Part shown: positions 1 through 7,701 of the stretch, one piece after another
Numbering within the stretch: position 1 is the stretch's first letter
How the letters are laid out: each line of letters starts with the position of its first letter
Assembly (NCBI GenBank): GCA_050258555.1
Contig: JBLMZA010000101.1
Span: 20,736-84,735 of the forward strand
Origin: CAISDA01 sp050258555
GTDB taxonomy: Bacteria > Bacteroidota > Ignavibacteria > UBA10030 > UBA8401
Reading direction: 5' to 3'
DNA length: 64,000 nucleotides
Notes under the pieces: generated by a model
What the model saw: the letters and a program-made list of their open reading frames with translations, nothing else
Database searches by the model: none
What the model was told of the DNA's origin: nothing
Position numbers and translations under genes: made by a program

Positions 1-82
1 GAAGAGAGCACACAGCGGCGTCCCCCATGCGCGGGCTTCCGCCGCATTTCATTTTCATCATACATATCGGGAGAACACTGTT

Positions 83-595
83 ATGAAAAAAGTCTTCATC
101 GCCACCCTTCTCGCACTCTTCCTCTTCGGCGCCTCGACACAGGCCGCCGACAATGACGCCAAGGCGCAGCCGCCCCGGCGCATGCCGGGCAGAGACTTCA
201 TCGCATCGCTCAACCTGACCGATGCGCAAAAAAAGGATATTGCAAAGATCAGGTCGGAAACGCAAAAACGCGGCGTCGATCTCAAGGCCAAGGCGGAGAA
301 GGCGCGCATCGAACTTCGCGAGCTGCTCATGGCGGAAACGCCGGATCAGTCCGCCATCGAAAAGAAGCTCAATGAAGTCGCCGAAAACGAAGCGGACATC
401 CGGATGAACCGGATCGACGGATGGTTTGAAACGAACAAGCTCCTGACGCCGGACCAGCAGAAGCAGTGGGTGAAGGCGCTGCGGTTCGAAACAGCGCGCG
501 AGATGCGCCAGGGCCGCGGAGCAGGTATGGGTGCGCGGATGCGCCGCCCGATGGGACCCATGCACGCGCCGGCGGCGCCGCCTGCCGTTCAGTGA
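83..595 (+). CDS. Spy/CpxP-like LTXXQ periplasmic protein
   Basis: 170-residue secreted helical protein. A cleavable signal peptide is visible (KKVFIATLLALFLFG, likely cut after STQAA). The mature part is charged and helical, with two LTXXQ-type motifs, LTDAQ near residue 46 and LTPDQ near residue 116, as in the Spy/CpxP periplasmic chaperone and heavy-metal-sensor superfamily. The C-terminus is rich in Arg, Met, Gly and Pro. The start follows a GGGAGA ribosome-binding site. It stands alone on the plus strand and ends before a good terminator. Known members bind misfolded proteins or metals; the ligand here cannot be told. Confidence 0.75.
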   Translation: MKKVFIATLLALFLFGASTQAADNDAKAQPPRRMPGRDFIASLNLTDAQKKDIAKIRSETQKRGVDLKAKAEKARIELRELLMAETPDQSAIEKKLNEVAENEADIRMNRIDGWFETNKLLTPDQQKQWVKALRFETAREMRQGRGAGMGARMRRPMGPMHAPAAPPAVQ

Positions 596-632
596 TGCGG
601 AATGGCGGGCCGGAACGTCACGGCCGTTGAGG

Positions 633-679
633 AAGCGCGCCCCGAACGCGATGCGGCACGGCGGGAGGGCGCGCTTTTC
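633..679 (+). terminator. Rho-independent terminator after the Spy-like gene
   Basis: A 10-bp perfect inverted repeat (AAGCGCGCCC at 633-642, GGGCGCGCTT at 667-676) runs directly into T residues on the plus strand. It separates the plus-strand gene from the convergent minus-strand dehydrogenase operon. Confidence 0.6.
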
Positions 680-681
680 CG

Positions 682-1401
682 TTATTTCTTCACCACGCGC
701 GTCGGCCGGACATCGATCTCGCTCACGTTCGTGCGCCCGGGCATGGTCAGCGCGAAGCGCACGGTTTCGGCGATATCCTCAGGCTGTATGATCGTTTCGG
801 CATCGTGCGAATGGTCGGAAAACTCCGTGTTCACCGAACCGGGACAGATCGTAACGACGCGGATATTCGAATCCCTCACTTCGAGCATCAGCGAGCGCGC
901 GAAGCCGATCAGCGCAAATTTCGTGGCCGAATATCCCGCTCCTCCCACAAACGAGTTCTTTCCGGCAAGCGAGGCGATGTTGATGATCTGTCCGCCCTGC
1001 CGGGCGATCATCACCGGCAGGAACGCCCGCGTGCAGAGAAAGACGCCGCGCACATTCACGCCGAACATGCCGTCGAAGTCCTCGGTCCGCATATCGATGA
1101 CTTTCGAGAAGACGCCGTATCCGGCGTTGTTCACGAGGATGTCCGCTCCGCCAAAGCGCGATTCCACCTCGCGCGCCAGCGCCTCCACCGATGCCTCGCT
1201 GGCGACATCCGTCGGCACGGCCGCGGCCTTGCCACCGGAAGCCTCGATCGATGCGCGGACGTCTTCCAGCCGTTCGGCATTGCGCGATGCCAGCACCACC
1301 GACGCGCCGGCTTTTGCAAGCGAGACCGCGACCGCCTGGCCGATGCCCCGGCTGGCGCCGGTCACAACGGCAACTTTTCCATTCAATGATTCCATGATCA
1401 C
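682..1401 (-). CDS. Short-chain dehydrogenase/reductase (SDR), FabG-like
   Basis: 239-residue classical SDR. It has the cofactor motif TGASRGIG near the N-terminus, NNAG in the core, and a Ser and YSATK catalytic pair. The start overlaps the stop of the upstream SDR by 4 nt (ATGA), so the two are translationally coupled; a second ATG two codons on is also possible. It is the last gene of a run containing folE and a 6-pyruvoyl-tetrahydropterin synthase. I infer that it, or its neighbour, reduces a pterin side chain as sepiapterin reductase does. By sequence alone it could equally be a 3-oxoacyl reductase-like enzyme. Confidence 0.85.
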   Translation of the reverse strand: MIMESLNGKVAVVTGASRGIGQAVAVSLAKAGASVVLASRNAERLEDVRASIEASGGKAAAVPTDVASEASVEALAREVESRFGGADILVNNAGYGVFSKVIDMRTEDFDGMFGVNVRGVFLCTRAFLPVMIARQGGQIINIASLAGKNSFVGGAGYSATKFALIGFARSLMLEVRDSNIRVVTICPGSVNTEFSDHSHDAETIIQPEDIAETVRFALTMPGRTNVSEIDVRPTRVVKK

Positions 1402-2111
1402 AGATTCCCTCCCACTGGTTTCACGATGATTTCATCTGTCGCCGCCCTGCCCGGCTGGCGATAGAGCGACACAAGGATCTCGGCGACATCCTCCGGCTGC
1501 ATCATCTTCGCGCCATGCTTCTGCCTGTTCGCTTCGCTCCACATGCCTGTCTCGACCGCTCCGGGAAGCACATCGATCACGCGCACGCCGCGCTTGCGCA
1601 CTTCCTCGCGAAGACTCCGCATCATGGCAAGCGTGCCGGCCTTCGAGGCCGCGTACACCGATGAATGCGTGAAGGTTTCAACGGCCGTGACCGAATGAAT
1701 GCTGATGATCATCCCCGCTTGCGCTTCGAGCATCGAAGGCAGCACCGCCTGCGTCAGCAGGAAATATCCGCGGAGGTTCGTCTGGACGATCGCGTCGAAT
1801 TCTTCAAGCGTCGTCTGTTCGAATTTTTTGAAGACGGTCACGCCGGCATTGTTCACCAGCACATCGACGCGGCCGAAGTTCGAGACGATCAACTCATGCG
1901 CCGCACGGACGCTCTGCTCGTTCTTCACGTCGAGGGGAACCGCATCCGCGCGCCCACCGGCCTTGCCGATCGCATCGGCGACGTTTCGGACCGCGTCCGC
2001 GTTTCGTCCGCTTGCGATTACGTGAGCGCCCGCTGCCGCAAAGGCGTGTGCCGCCGCTTCGCCGATGCCGCGGCCGGCGCCGGTGATCCAGATGAGTGGC
2101 TGCTTCTCCAT
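1398..2111 (-). CDS. Short-chain dehydrogenase/reductase, possible sepiapterin-reductase-type enzyme
   Basis: 237 residues when started at MEKQPLIWITGAG, where an AGGGAA ribosome-binding site sits just upstream and the gap to folE is 14 nt; the open frame runs further upstream inside folE but that part is a shadow. Motifs: TGAGRGIG (NADP binding), NNAG, and YAASK catalytic Tyr/Lys. The cluster folE, PTPS, SDR, SDR matches the gene set for tetrahydrobiopterin-like cofactors, as known in Chlorobium, so this is a candidate sepiapterin reductase. That assignment rests on context; SDR substrate specificity cannot be read from these motifs. Confidence 0.8.
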   Translation of the reverse strand: MEKQPLIWITGAGRGIGEAAAHAFAAAGAHVIASGRNADAVRNVADAIGKAGGRADAVPLDVKNEQSVRAAHELIVSNFGRVDVLVNNAGVTVFKKFEQTTLEEFDAIVQTNLRGYFLLTQAVLPSMLEAQAGMIISIHSVTAVETFTHSSVYAASKAGTLAMMRSLREEVRKRGVRVIDVLPGAVETGMWSEANRQKHGAKMMQPEDVAEILVSLYRQPGRAATDEIIVKPVGGNL

Positions 2112-2125
2112 CGTTCCCTGTCGCT

Positions 2126-2704
2126 TTATGAGAGTCGGTTGGTGATGAGTGTGAGAAATTCGGTCCGCGTCTTGATGTTCTCCTGGAAGACGCCGGTCAT
2201 CGCGCTGGTCGTGGCGCTTGAATGCTGCTTTTCGACGCCGCGGATCATCATGCACATATGCTTTCCCTCCACCACGACCGCCACTCCGTCCGGCTTCAGG
2301 ATGTCCTGAAGCGTCTCGGCAATCTCGCGGGTCATGCGCTCCTGCACCTGGAGCCGCCTGGCAAACATGTCGACGATGCGCGGAATCTTCGACAGCCCGA
2401 TGATCTTCCCGTTCGGGATGTATGCCACGTGGACCTTGCCGTAAAACGGCAGCAGATGGTGCTCGCACGTGCTCACGAAGTCGATATCCTTCACGATCAC
2501 CATCTCCTTATACTCTTCCGTGAAGAGCGCGCCATTGACGATGCTCTTCACGTTCTCCGTATATCCTTTCGTGAGGAAGCGAAGCGACTTCGCCACACGC
2601 TCCGGTGTCCGCAGCAGTCCCTCGCGCCCGGGATCCTCGTTCAGATGCCCCAGCACGTCGCGTATGAGTCCTTCAAGTTCCTGTTTCGATTTCTTCTGTT
2701 TCAA
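2126..2704 (-). CDS. folE: GTP cyclohydrolase I
   Basis: 192 residues, full length for the type I enzyme, which converts GTP to 7,8-dihydroneopterin triphosphate, the first step of folate and biopterin synthesis. The zinc-site motif CEHHLLPF (Cys80, His82/83) and the second Cys in MCMMIRG (Cys151) are present, followed by the QHSSATTSAMTG substrate-binding segment. The start codon overlaps the stop of the PTPS gene by 4 nt. Placement between PTPS and two SDR genes suggests it feeds a biopterin-type pathway rather than, or in addition to, folate. Confidence 0.95.
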   Translation of the reverse strand: MKQKKSKQELEGLIRDVLGHLNEDPGREGLLRTPERVAKSLRFLTKGYTENVKSIVNGALFTEEYKEMVIVKDIDFVSTCEHHLLPFYGKVHVAYIPNGKIIGLSKIPRIVDMFARRLQVQERMTREIAETLQDILKPDGVAVVVEGKHMCMMIRGVEKQHSSATTSAMTGVFQENIKTRTEFLTLITNRLS

Positions 2705-3123
2705 CTGTGTTCTCCCTTATATTCCGCATAGTTCTGCTCCGTCTCGTAGATGCGGACGGAATGCAGCCGGCCGCCGGCGATGTGCGGCTCGATCTGCTTC
2801 CAGCAGGCCGCGGCGATGTTTTCGGCGGTCGGGTTCAGGCCCTCCATGAAATCGACATCCATGTTCAGATGCTTGTGATCGACCTTCGAGATGAAATGGT
2901 CTTCGACGATCCGCTTCAGAAGCTTCAGATCGATGACATAGCCCGTATCGGGGTCGACCGCTCCGGCCACCGTCACTTCAACGTAGTAATTGTGCCCGTG
3001 CCCGTTCGGATTCGCACATTTATCGAACACCTCCCGGTTCCGTTCATCGGTATAGGATGGATTATAGAGCCTGTGAGCGGCGCTGAAATGCGCGCGGCGC
3101 GTGACATACATGAGAGGAGGCAT
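2701..3123 (-). CDS. 6-pyruvoyl-tetrahydropterin synthase / QueD family
   Basis: 140 residues. Zinc ligands are His17 (SAAHR) and His42/His44 in CANPNGHGHNY. Catalytic residues are Cys36, Asp82-His83 (VDHKHLN) and Glu127 (YETEQN). The spacing and wording of the Cys-HGH motif and the C-terminal YETEQNYAEYKGE segment resemble animal PTPS more than typical QueD. It is coupled to folE by a 4-nt overlap and followed by two SDRs, so the product is probably 6-pyruvoyl-tetrahydropterin for a biopterin cofactor. A QueD role in queuosine synthesis remains possible; no other queuosine gene is nearby. Confidence 0.9.
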   Translation of the reverse strand: MPPLMYVTRRAHFSAAHRLYNPSYTDERNREVFDKCANPNGHGHNYYVEVTVAGAVDPDTGYVIDLKLLKRIVEDHFISKVDHKHLNMDVDFMEGLNPTAENIAAACWKQIEPHIAGGRLHSVRIYETEQNYAEYKGEHS

Positions 3124-3143
3124 GCCGTATTTCTCCGTCTGCG

Positions 3144-3716
3144 TTAGTAGATGACGGCAGATAATCCCTTGACGACCGAACCCAGCCGGACGGCGTCGAA
3201 GATCTGATCCTCGGTGCCGCCTTCGTTCCTGACCGACTGTTCATGGTTGTTGACGCATGTTTCGCAGCCGTTGACGGCGCTCACCACAAGCGAGAGGATC
3301 TCGAACAACAGTTTCCCCAGCACCGGCCTCGCCATGATCGTCATCTTGATCCCTGCCTGCTTTGCATCGTAGTTCTTGTTCGACGAAAAGTGCTTGAACC
3401 GGTAATAGACGTTCAGGGTGGAAAGAAGCGACGCCACGGCGTACGCCTCGGCGATTTCCGCTTCGGCAGCGCCGTGTTCACGCGCGGCGGCCGAAAAGCT
3501 CTCCGTCAATATAGTGTTTTTTTCGTTTGCCGCAACTGCCAGAGCGATAAGATACGCCTCTTTCTTCGAGAAGAACTGGCTGGCTATCGTGTTCTTGAGA
3601 TTGATCCGCATGTCGCGGATGTATTTGTGGTCGCCGCGCACGAATGTCTCGAGCACGGGATGGTCCGTTTCGGTCAGCTGCAGATCGGTTAATAGATCGT
3701 TCTTGGTTTCTTCCAT
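3144..3716 (-). CDS. ahpD: AhpD-like alkylhydroperoxidase / carboxymuconolactone decarboxylase family protein
   Basis: 190 residues, all-helical CMD/AhpD fold. The redox motif CETCVNNH (Cys151, Cys154, His158) matches the CxxCxxxH site of mycobacterial AhpD, which reduces AhpC using lipoamide. The gene lies 131 nt downstream of an ahpC gene whose C-terminal cysteine motif is also of mycobacterial type, so the two proteins are probably partners. A strong terminator (3768-3832) separates them, and ahpD instead leads the pterin operon, with only 20 nt to the PTPS start. Confidence 0.85.
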   Translation of the reverse strand: MEETKNDLLTDLQLTETDHPVLETFVRGDHKYIRDMRINLKNTIASQFFSKKEAYLIALAVAANEKNTILTESFSAAAREHGAAEAEIAEAYAVASLLSTLNVYYRFKHFSSNKNYDAKQAGIKMTIMARPVLGKLLFEILSLVVSAVNGCETCVNNHEQSVRNEGGTEDQIFDAVRLGSVVKGLSAVIY

Positions 3717-3767
3717 GATGATTGACTCGTTGAAAAGTGATTGTCGCGGATTCTATGGACGGCGGAA

Positions 3768-3832
3768 CAAAAAAAATCGGCCGATCCTCGCCTCCCCTTC
3801 TCATGCTTCGCACAGGGCGGGAACCGGCCGAT
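3768..3832 (-). terminator. Rho-independent terminator downstream of ahpC
   Basis: On the minus strand ATCGGCCG (3825-3832) pairs with CGGCCGAT, which is followed by eight T residues (3769-3776). It closes the peroxiredoxin operon; ahpD begins 50 nt further on and presumably has its own promoter or depends on read-through. Confidence 0.75.
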
Positions 3833-3846
3833 AGACATGAAGTCGA

Positions 3847-4389
3847 TCAGGCTTTGAGCGTGTCCTGGCCCTTCTGCCAATTGCAGGGACACAATTCGTC
3901 CGTCTGCAGCGCATCGAGCACGCGCAGTGTCTCGTCCACGCTGCGGCCCACGCTCAGGTCGTTCACGCTGACCCAGCGGATCGTATTGTCGGGATCGACA
4001 ATGAATGTGGCGCGGAGCGCGACCTGGTCGGCGCCGGTCAGAATGCCGAGCTTCGAGCTCAGATTCTTGGCGTGATCGGAAATCATGGGGAACTTCAGAT
4101 CCTTCAGGTCCTCATGATGATTGCGCCATGCCAGATGCACAAACGCGGTATCGGTGCTTCCGCCGAACAGCACGGTGTCGCGGTCGCGGAAATCGCCGAG
4201 ACGGTCGTTGAAGCCCTTGATCTCTGTGGGACACACAAATGTGAAATCCTTCGGCCAGAAAAAAATCGTCATCCATTTCCCGGACTTGCGCACGGAGTCT
4301 GAAGAGATCATCTGGAATTCCTTGCCTTTTTCGCGCGAAACGCATGCTTCCAGTTCGAAGTCGGGAAATTTATCGCCTATCGTTAACAT
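3847..4389 (-). CDS. ahpC: Peroxiredoxin AhpC, mycobacterial type
   Basis: 180 residues from MLTIGDKF, chosen because AAGGAG lies 9 nt upstream; the longer open frame has a His-rich stretch that overlaps bcp. Peroxidatic Cys53 sits in FTFVCPTEI. The C-terminal ELCPCNW motif (Cys167, Cys169) is the paired resolving-cysteine arrangement known from Mycobacterium tuberculosis AhpC, which is recycled by AhpD rather than AhpF. An AhpD gene is indeed the next gene. It reduces hydrogen peroxide and organic hydroperoxides in the cytoplasm. It is third in an operon after an AhpE-like Prx and Bcp. Confidence 0.92.
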   Translation of the reverse strand: MLTIGDKFPDFELEACVSREKGKEFQMISSDSVRKSGKWMTIFFWPKDFTFVCPTEIKGFNDRLGDFRDRDTVLFGGSTDTAFVHLAWRNHHEDLKDLKFPMISDHAKNLSSKLGILTGADQVALRATFIVDPDNTIRWVSVNDLSVGRSVDETLRVLDALQTDELCPCNWQKGQDTLKA

Positions 4390-4435
4390 TAACTCGTTCT
4401 CCTTGTAAATTGATTCGTTGTGGTGATGGTGGTGC

Positions 4436-4897
4436 TTATGACAATGCATTTAATACTTCTTCGGTGTGGCCGTCGACCTTCACCTTCGGGAAGATGTGCG
4501 TGATCACGCCCTTCTCATCGATCACGACGGTCGTGCGCTCCACGCCCATATACGTTCTTCCATAGAGGCTCTTCTGCTTCCAGACGCCGTAGGGCTCGAG
4601 CGCGGCTTTGTCCTCATCGCTCAGGAGGAGGAAATTGAGTCCCTGCTTCTCGATGAATTTTCTGTGCGATGCGGCGCTGTCGGGACTCATGCCCACGACC
4701 ACGGCCCCCTTCTCTTCTATGGCGCCGAGATTGTCGCGGAACGAGCACGCTTCCTTCGTGCATCCCGAGGTGTTGTCCTTCGGATAAAAATAGAGGACGA
4801 CTTTTTTTCCGAGAAACTCTTTCAGCGTATGCTTCCTGCCGTCGCTTCCTTCAAGCGTGAATGACGGCGCCTTCTGTCCGACCCGGAGTTCTGCCAT
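4436..4897 (-). CDS. bcp: Thiol peroxidase Bcp (PrxQ family)
   Basis: 153 residues from MAELRVGQ, 2 nt after the stop of the upstream peroxiredoxin, so probably translationally coupled. Peroxidatic Cys46 and resolving Cys51 occur in SGCTKEAC, the five-residue spacing typical of bacterioferritin comigratory protein. It is a monomeric thioredoxin-dependent peroxidase of the cytoplasm. The open frame extends upstream but that part is out-of-frame shadow of the neighbouring gene. Confidence 0.93.
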   Translation of the reverse strand: MAELRVGQKAPSFTLEGSDGRKHTLKEFLGKKVVLYFYPKDNTSGCTKEACSFRDNLGAIEEKGAVVVGMSPDSAASHRKFIEKQGLNFLLLSDEDKAALEPYGVWKQKSLYGRTYMGVERTTVVIDEKGVITHIFPKVKVDGHTEEVLNALS

Positions 4898-4899
4898 CG

Positions 4900-5373
4900 T
4901 TACTTCACCGCCTCCTTCACTTCCTCGTACGGAGGCTCGGCCGCCGGCTTGTCTTCCGAGACCCATGTGTAGGTGATCTTGCCGTCGCCGTCGATCACGA
5001 ACACCGAACGCTTGGCGACCGTGTAGCCGGGAACGCCCGCGAAATTGTCGTAGACTCCCACGTACGCCTTCGCCGTCTCGCGCGTGAAGTCGGACAGCAG
5101 CGGAAACTGCAGACCGTTCTTCTCGGCAAACGCATGATTGGCAAAGGGACTGTCCACGCTGATGCCGACAATCTGCGCATCCATTTCGTTGAACTGCGTC
5201 ATCGCATCGCGGAATGCGCACATTTCCTTCTGGCATGCGCCGGTAAAGGCGCCGGGATAGAACAGGAGAACGGTTTTCTTTTTCGTGCCGAGGAATTCGG
5301 AAAGTGAACGCGGCTTGCGCTCTGTGTCGATGAGTGTGAATTGCGGAGCGGTAGATCCGACTGTCAAGGCCAT
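4900..5373 (-). CDS. AhpE-like peroxiredoxin
   Basis: 157 residues from MALTVGSTAP, preceded by a GAAGGAG ribosome-binding site. The motif PGAFTGACQKEMC holds peroxidatic Cys47 and a second Cys52. Overall it resembles the AhpE/atypical peroxiredoxin group. It heads a three-gene antioxidant operon (this gene, bcp, ahpC). Three different peroxiredoxins together suggest exposure to peroxide, which fits facultative or aerotolerant growth. Confidence 0.88.
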   Translation of the reverse strand: MALTVGSTAPQFTLIDTERKPRSLSEFLGTKKKTVLLFYPGAFTGACQKEMCAFRDAMTQFNEMDAQIVGISVDSPFANHAFAEKNGLQFPLLSDFTRETAKAYVGVYDNFAGVPGYTVAKRSVFVIDGDGKITYTWVSEDKPAAEPPYEEVKEAVK

Positions 5374-5479
5374 GGTAGACTCCTTCGGGAACGTTTGATG
5401 TGTGGGAATATTTGCGGATTTATGCATTAGAACAGGACGGGCGAGGCTTTTGTTCCCGATTTGCGCGTTTTGGGAAAAT

Positions 5480-5523
5480 AAAAAAGCGGCATGCATCCGA
5501 ATGGGAAAACGGATGCATGCCGC
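5480..5523 (-). terminator. Strong terminator of the methylmalonyl-CoA operon
   Basis: A 14-bp perfect inverted repeat (GCGGCATGCATCCG and its complement) with a 10-nt loop is followed on the minus strand by TTTTTT. It lies just downstream of the 5S carboxyltransferase stop. Confidence 0.85.
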
Positions 5524-5555
5524 CGGAATGGACCGCCTCTCAGCGGGGGAAACGA

Positions 5556-7037
5556 TTACATGCCGTAGCGCTTCTTGAGGAAGGTATCCGCGGCCTGCCT
5601 GAACAGCAGGTGCAGGAGCAGATCCTTATGCGACTTCACAAACAAGAGCGACGAATAATCGTCTTCCATGACGGGCTTCAGATACGATGCGGCGCGGTAC
5701 TTCAGCACGGCATCTTTTCCGAGCGCGCGCGCGGTGATCTCGGGATTGGTCGGCGCGGGTGTGCGTCCGAACTTGCCCTGCAGGATCATCTTGAACTCGT
5801 TCGAAACCATCTTGTAGCGTTCGCCGGCCATCACGTTGAAGGCGGCCTGCGATCCGACGATCTGGCTTGTCGGCGTCACAAGAGGCACATAGCCGGCGTC
5901 CTTGCGGACGACCGGGATTTCGGCGAGGATCTTGTCCATCTGATCGAGCTTGTTCATCTGCTTGAGCTGGCTCCAGAGGTTCGAAAGCATGCCGCCCGGG
6001 ACCTGGGCTTCGAAAATCTTGTCGTCGAACTCGGGGTAGCCGAGCGACATTTCCAGCTCGCGCATGAGCGGGATCGCCTTGATGACGGCGTCCTTCGTGC
6101 GCTCCTTGACCAGCGCGATGATCGCGTCGACCTTCTTCACATCGACGTCGTCGAACTTCACCGGCTTGTGGCCCTTGCTGTTGTCGGGGATGTGCTGGCT
6201 GAGTTCCTTCTGGATGTTGAAGAGCTCCGCCTGGATCTTCAGGATGAGCTTCTTGTCCAGACCGTGATCGATGCCCATGCGCTCGGCGAAGACCGCAAGA
6301 ATCTCGATCGGAGGATGCGATGTGCCGCCGGCAAACGGAGTGATGGCCGTATCGACATAGTCGATGCCCTCGTTCATGGCGATCACCGAATTCAGCGTCG
6401 CCACGCCCGTGGTCGTATGGCTGTGCAGCGTGATGGGAAGCTCGGTCGCCGCGCGCAGCTTCTGGAACAGCTCCAGCGCGTCGGTCGGATACAGCAGACC
6501 GGCCATGTCCTTGATTGCCAGTTCGTCCACGCCCATGTCGATGAGCTTCTTGGCATAGTCGACGAAATAGTCGGTCGTGTGAACGGGGCTGGTGGTATAG
6601 GAAATCGCGCCCTCGGCGACGCCGCCGTACGCCTTCGTGGTCAGGATGGACGTGATCAGGTTGCGTTCGTCGTTGAGCGCATCGAAGATGCGCATCACGC
6701 CGACGCCCGATAGCACGGCTTCCTTCACGAAGGAAATCACGAGATCGTCGGAGCTCGGCTCATAGCCGAACAGGTTCTGTCCGCGGAGCAAGGCGCGGAT
6801 CTTCTTGCCGCCGCCGAGCACGCTGCGGAATTTTTCCAGGCGTTCCCAGGGATCTTCATTCAGAAAACGAATGCAGCTGTCGAGCACCGCCCCGCCCCAG
6901 AGCTCGAGGCGGGGATAGCCTGCATCGTTCGTCATCTTCAGCACGCGAAGGATCTGTTCCGTCGTCATGCGTGTCGCCGCAAGACTCTGGTGACCGTCGC
7001 GGAGAGTCAGGTCGATAAATTTCGTTGTATGAGACAT
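5556..7037 (-). CDS. Carboxyltransferase, transcarboxylase 5S / oxaloacetate decarboxylase alpha type
   Basis: 493 residues of the pyruvate carboxylase C-terminal/OadA/5S family. It moves the carboxyl group between carboxybiotin and pyruvate/oxaloacetate. The TIM barrel begins with DLTLRDGHQS (metal ligand Asp14), has LHSHTTTG (His205, His207) and the Lys in ELAIKDMAG (Lys176), which is carbamylated in the Propionibacterium 5S subunit. The C-terminal helical domain is present but there is no fused biotin domain; a separate carrier gene lies 31 nt upstream. With the 12S-type subunit, epimerase and mutase in the same operon, methylmalonyl-CoA:pyruvate transcarboxylase is the likeliest role. Confidence 0.88.
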   Translation of the reverse strand: MSHTTKFIDLTLRDGHQSLAATRMTTEQILRVLKMTNDAGYPRLELWGGAVLDSCIRFLNEDPWERLEKFRSVLGGGKKIRALLRGQNLFGYEPSSDDLVISFVKEAVLSGVGVMRIFDALNDERNLITSILTTKAYGGVAEGAISYTTSPVHTTDYFVDYAKKLIDMGVDELAIKDMAGLLYPTDALELFQKLRAATELPITLHSHTTTGVATLNSVIAMNEGIDYVDTAITPFAGGTSHPPIEILAVFAERMGIDHGLDKKLILKIQAELFNIQKELSQHIPDNSKGHKPVKFDDVDVKKVDAIIALVKERTKDAVIKAIPLMRELEMSLGYPEFDDKIFEAQVPGGMLSNLWSQLKQMNKLDQMDKILAEIPVVRKDAGYVPLVTPTSQIVGSQAAFNVMAGERYKMVSNEFKMILQGKFGRTPAPTNPEITARALGKDAVLKYRAASYLKPVMEDDYSSLLFVKSHKDLLLHLLFRQAADTFLKKRYGM

Positions 7038-7068
7038 TATATGATTATCCTTCTTTGTCGGTATGGGG

Positions 7069-7467
7069 TTATTCCAGCGTGAGCATTGCCTGTCCCGCTT
7101 CCACCGTATCGCCCGCCTTCACGCTGATGGACTTGATCTTGCCGCTTGCAGTGGCGGCGATGTTCGTCTTCATCTTCATCGCTTCGACGACGAAGACGGT
7201 GTCGCCTTCGCTCACTGTCTGGCCTTCGGAAACAGGAATTTCGATCACAACGCCCATGATGGGCGAGGTCACGGTCTTGGCATCGCCGCCGGCGGCGGGA
7301 GCCGGAGCGGCTTTCGGACGCGGAGCCGGTGCTGCAGGTGAAAATGTTTCGGTCGGACGCGGAACCGGGGCACGGTACGCTGTCGTATAGGACGCATCGG
7401 TATCCTCGAGGACTTCAACTTCAACTTCGTACTCTTTTCCTGCTACTTTAACTAAAAGCTTTTTCAT
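7069..7467 (-). CDS. Biotin carboxyl carrier protein (1.3S/gamma-type subunit)
   Basis: 132 residues from MKKLLVKVAG, with AAGGA upstream. A short N-terminal region and a Pro/Ala-rich linker (about residues 33-60) lead to a biotinyl domain with the EAMKM motif, Lys98 being the biotinylated residue. The start overlaps the stop of the small upstream gene by 4 nt. It should carry the carboxyl group between the 12S and 5S carboxyltransferases encoded on either side. Confidence 0.92.
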   Translation of the reverse strand: MKKLLVKVAGKEYEVEVEVLEDTDASYTTAYRAPVPRPTETFSPAAPAPRPKAAPAPAAGGDAKTVTSPIMGVVIEIPVSEGQTVSEGDTVFVVEAMKMKTNIAATASGKIKSISVKAGDTVEAGQAMLTLE

Positions 7468-7661
7468 AGTGTTTGGTTCCTTCTGGAGATGGTGTGAGAT
7501 GTCATGATCGTAAATCGTCCGGACGTCAGCCACTGGCTGGCGCCCTGCCGTTCAAAAAGCTTCACCGCTTTGAGCGAAACCGGCTTTTTGAGCGTCGCGA
7601 CGACGGCCGCAGTAATAGCCGCGATGATCTCGTCGTTCAATTCCTCGGCTGCTTGATTCAT
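7464..7661 (-). CDS. Small OadG/MmdE-like subunit lacking a membrane anchor
   Basis: 65 residues. The N-terminal EELNDEIIAAITAAVVATL pattern followed by a basic W..SGR-containing tail resembles the cytoplasmic C-terminal part of OadG/MmdD (gamma/delta subunits of sodium-pumping decarboxylases) and the tiny MmdE epsilon subunit of Veillonella methylmalonyl-CoA decarboxylase. No transmembrane helix is present. It follows the 12S-type gene and overlaps the biotin-carrier gene by 4 nt, with an AGGA site before its ATG. I infer an assembly factor for the carboxyltransferase complex. Confidence 0.65.
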   Translation of the reverse strand: MNQAAEELNDEIIAAITAAVVATLKKPVSLKAVKLFERQGASQWLTSGRFTIMTSHTISRRNQTL

Positions 7662-7701
7662 TACTATCCTCGTGTCATAGTGTAAGTGTGATGCACATGT
7701 G

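Noticed and set aside
2112..2468. N-terminal extension of the second SDR through folE
   Set aside because: It is an out-of-frame reading of folE with Arg/His-rich sequence; the SDR fold begins exactly at the ATG at 2111 with its own ribosome-binding site.
4390..4449. His-rich N-terminal extension (MHCHKHHHHH) of AhpC as a metal-binding tail
   Set aside because: The extension overlaps the end of bcp, lacks a ribosome-binding site, and a clear AAGGAG site precedes the ATG at 4389, which matches the normal AhpC N-terminus.
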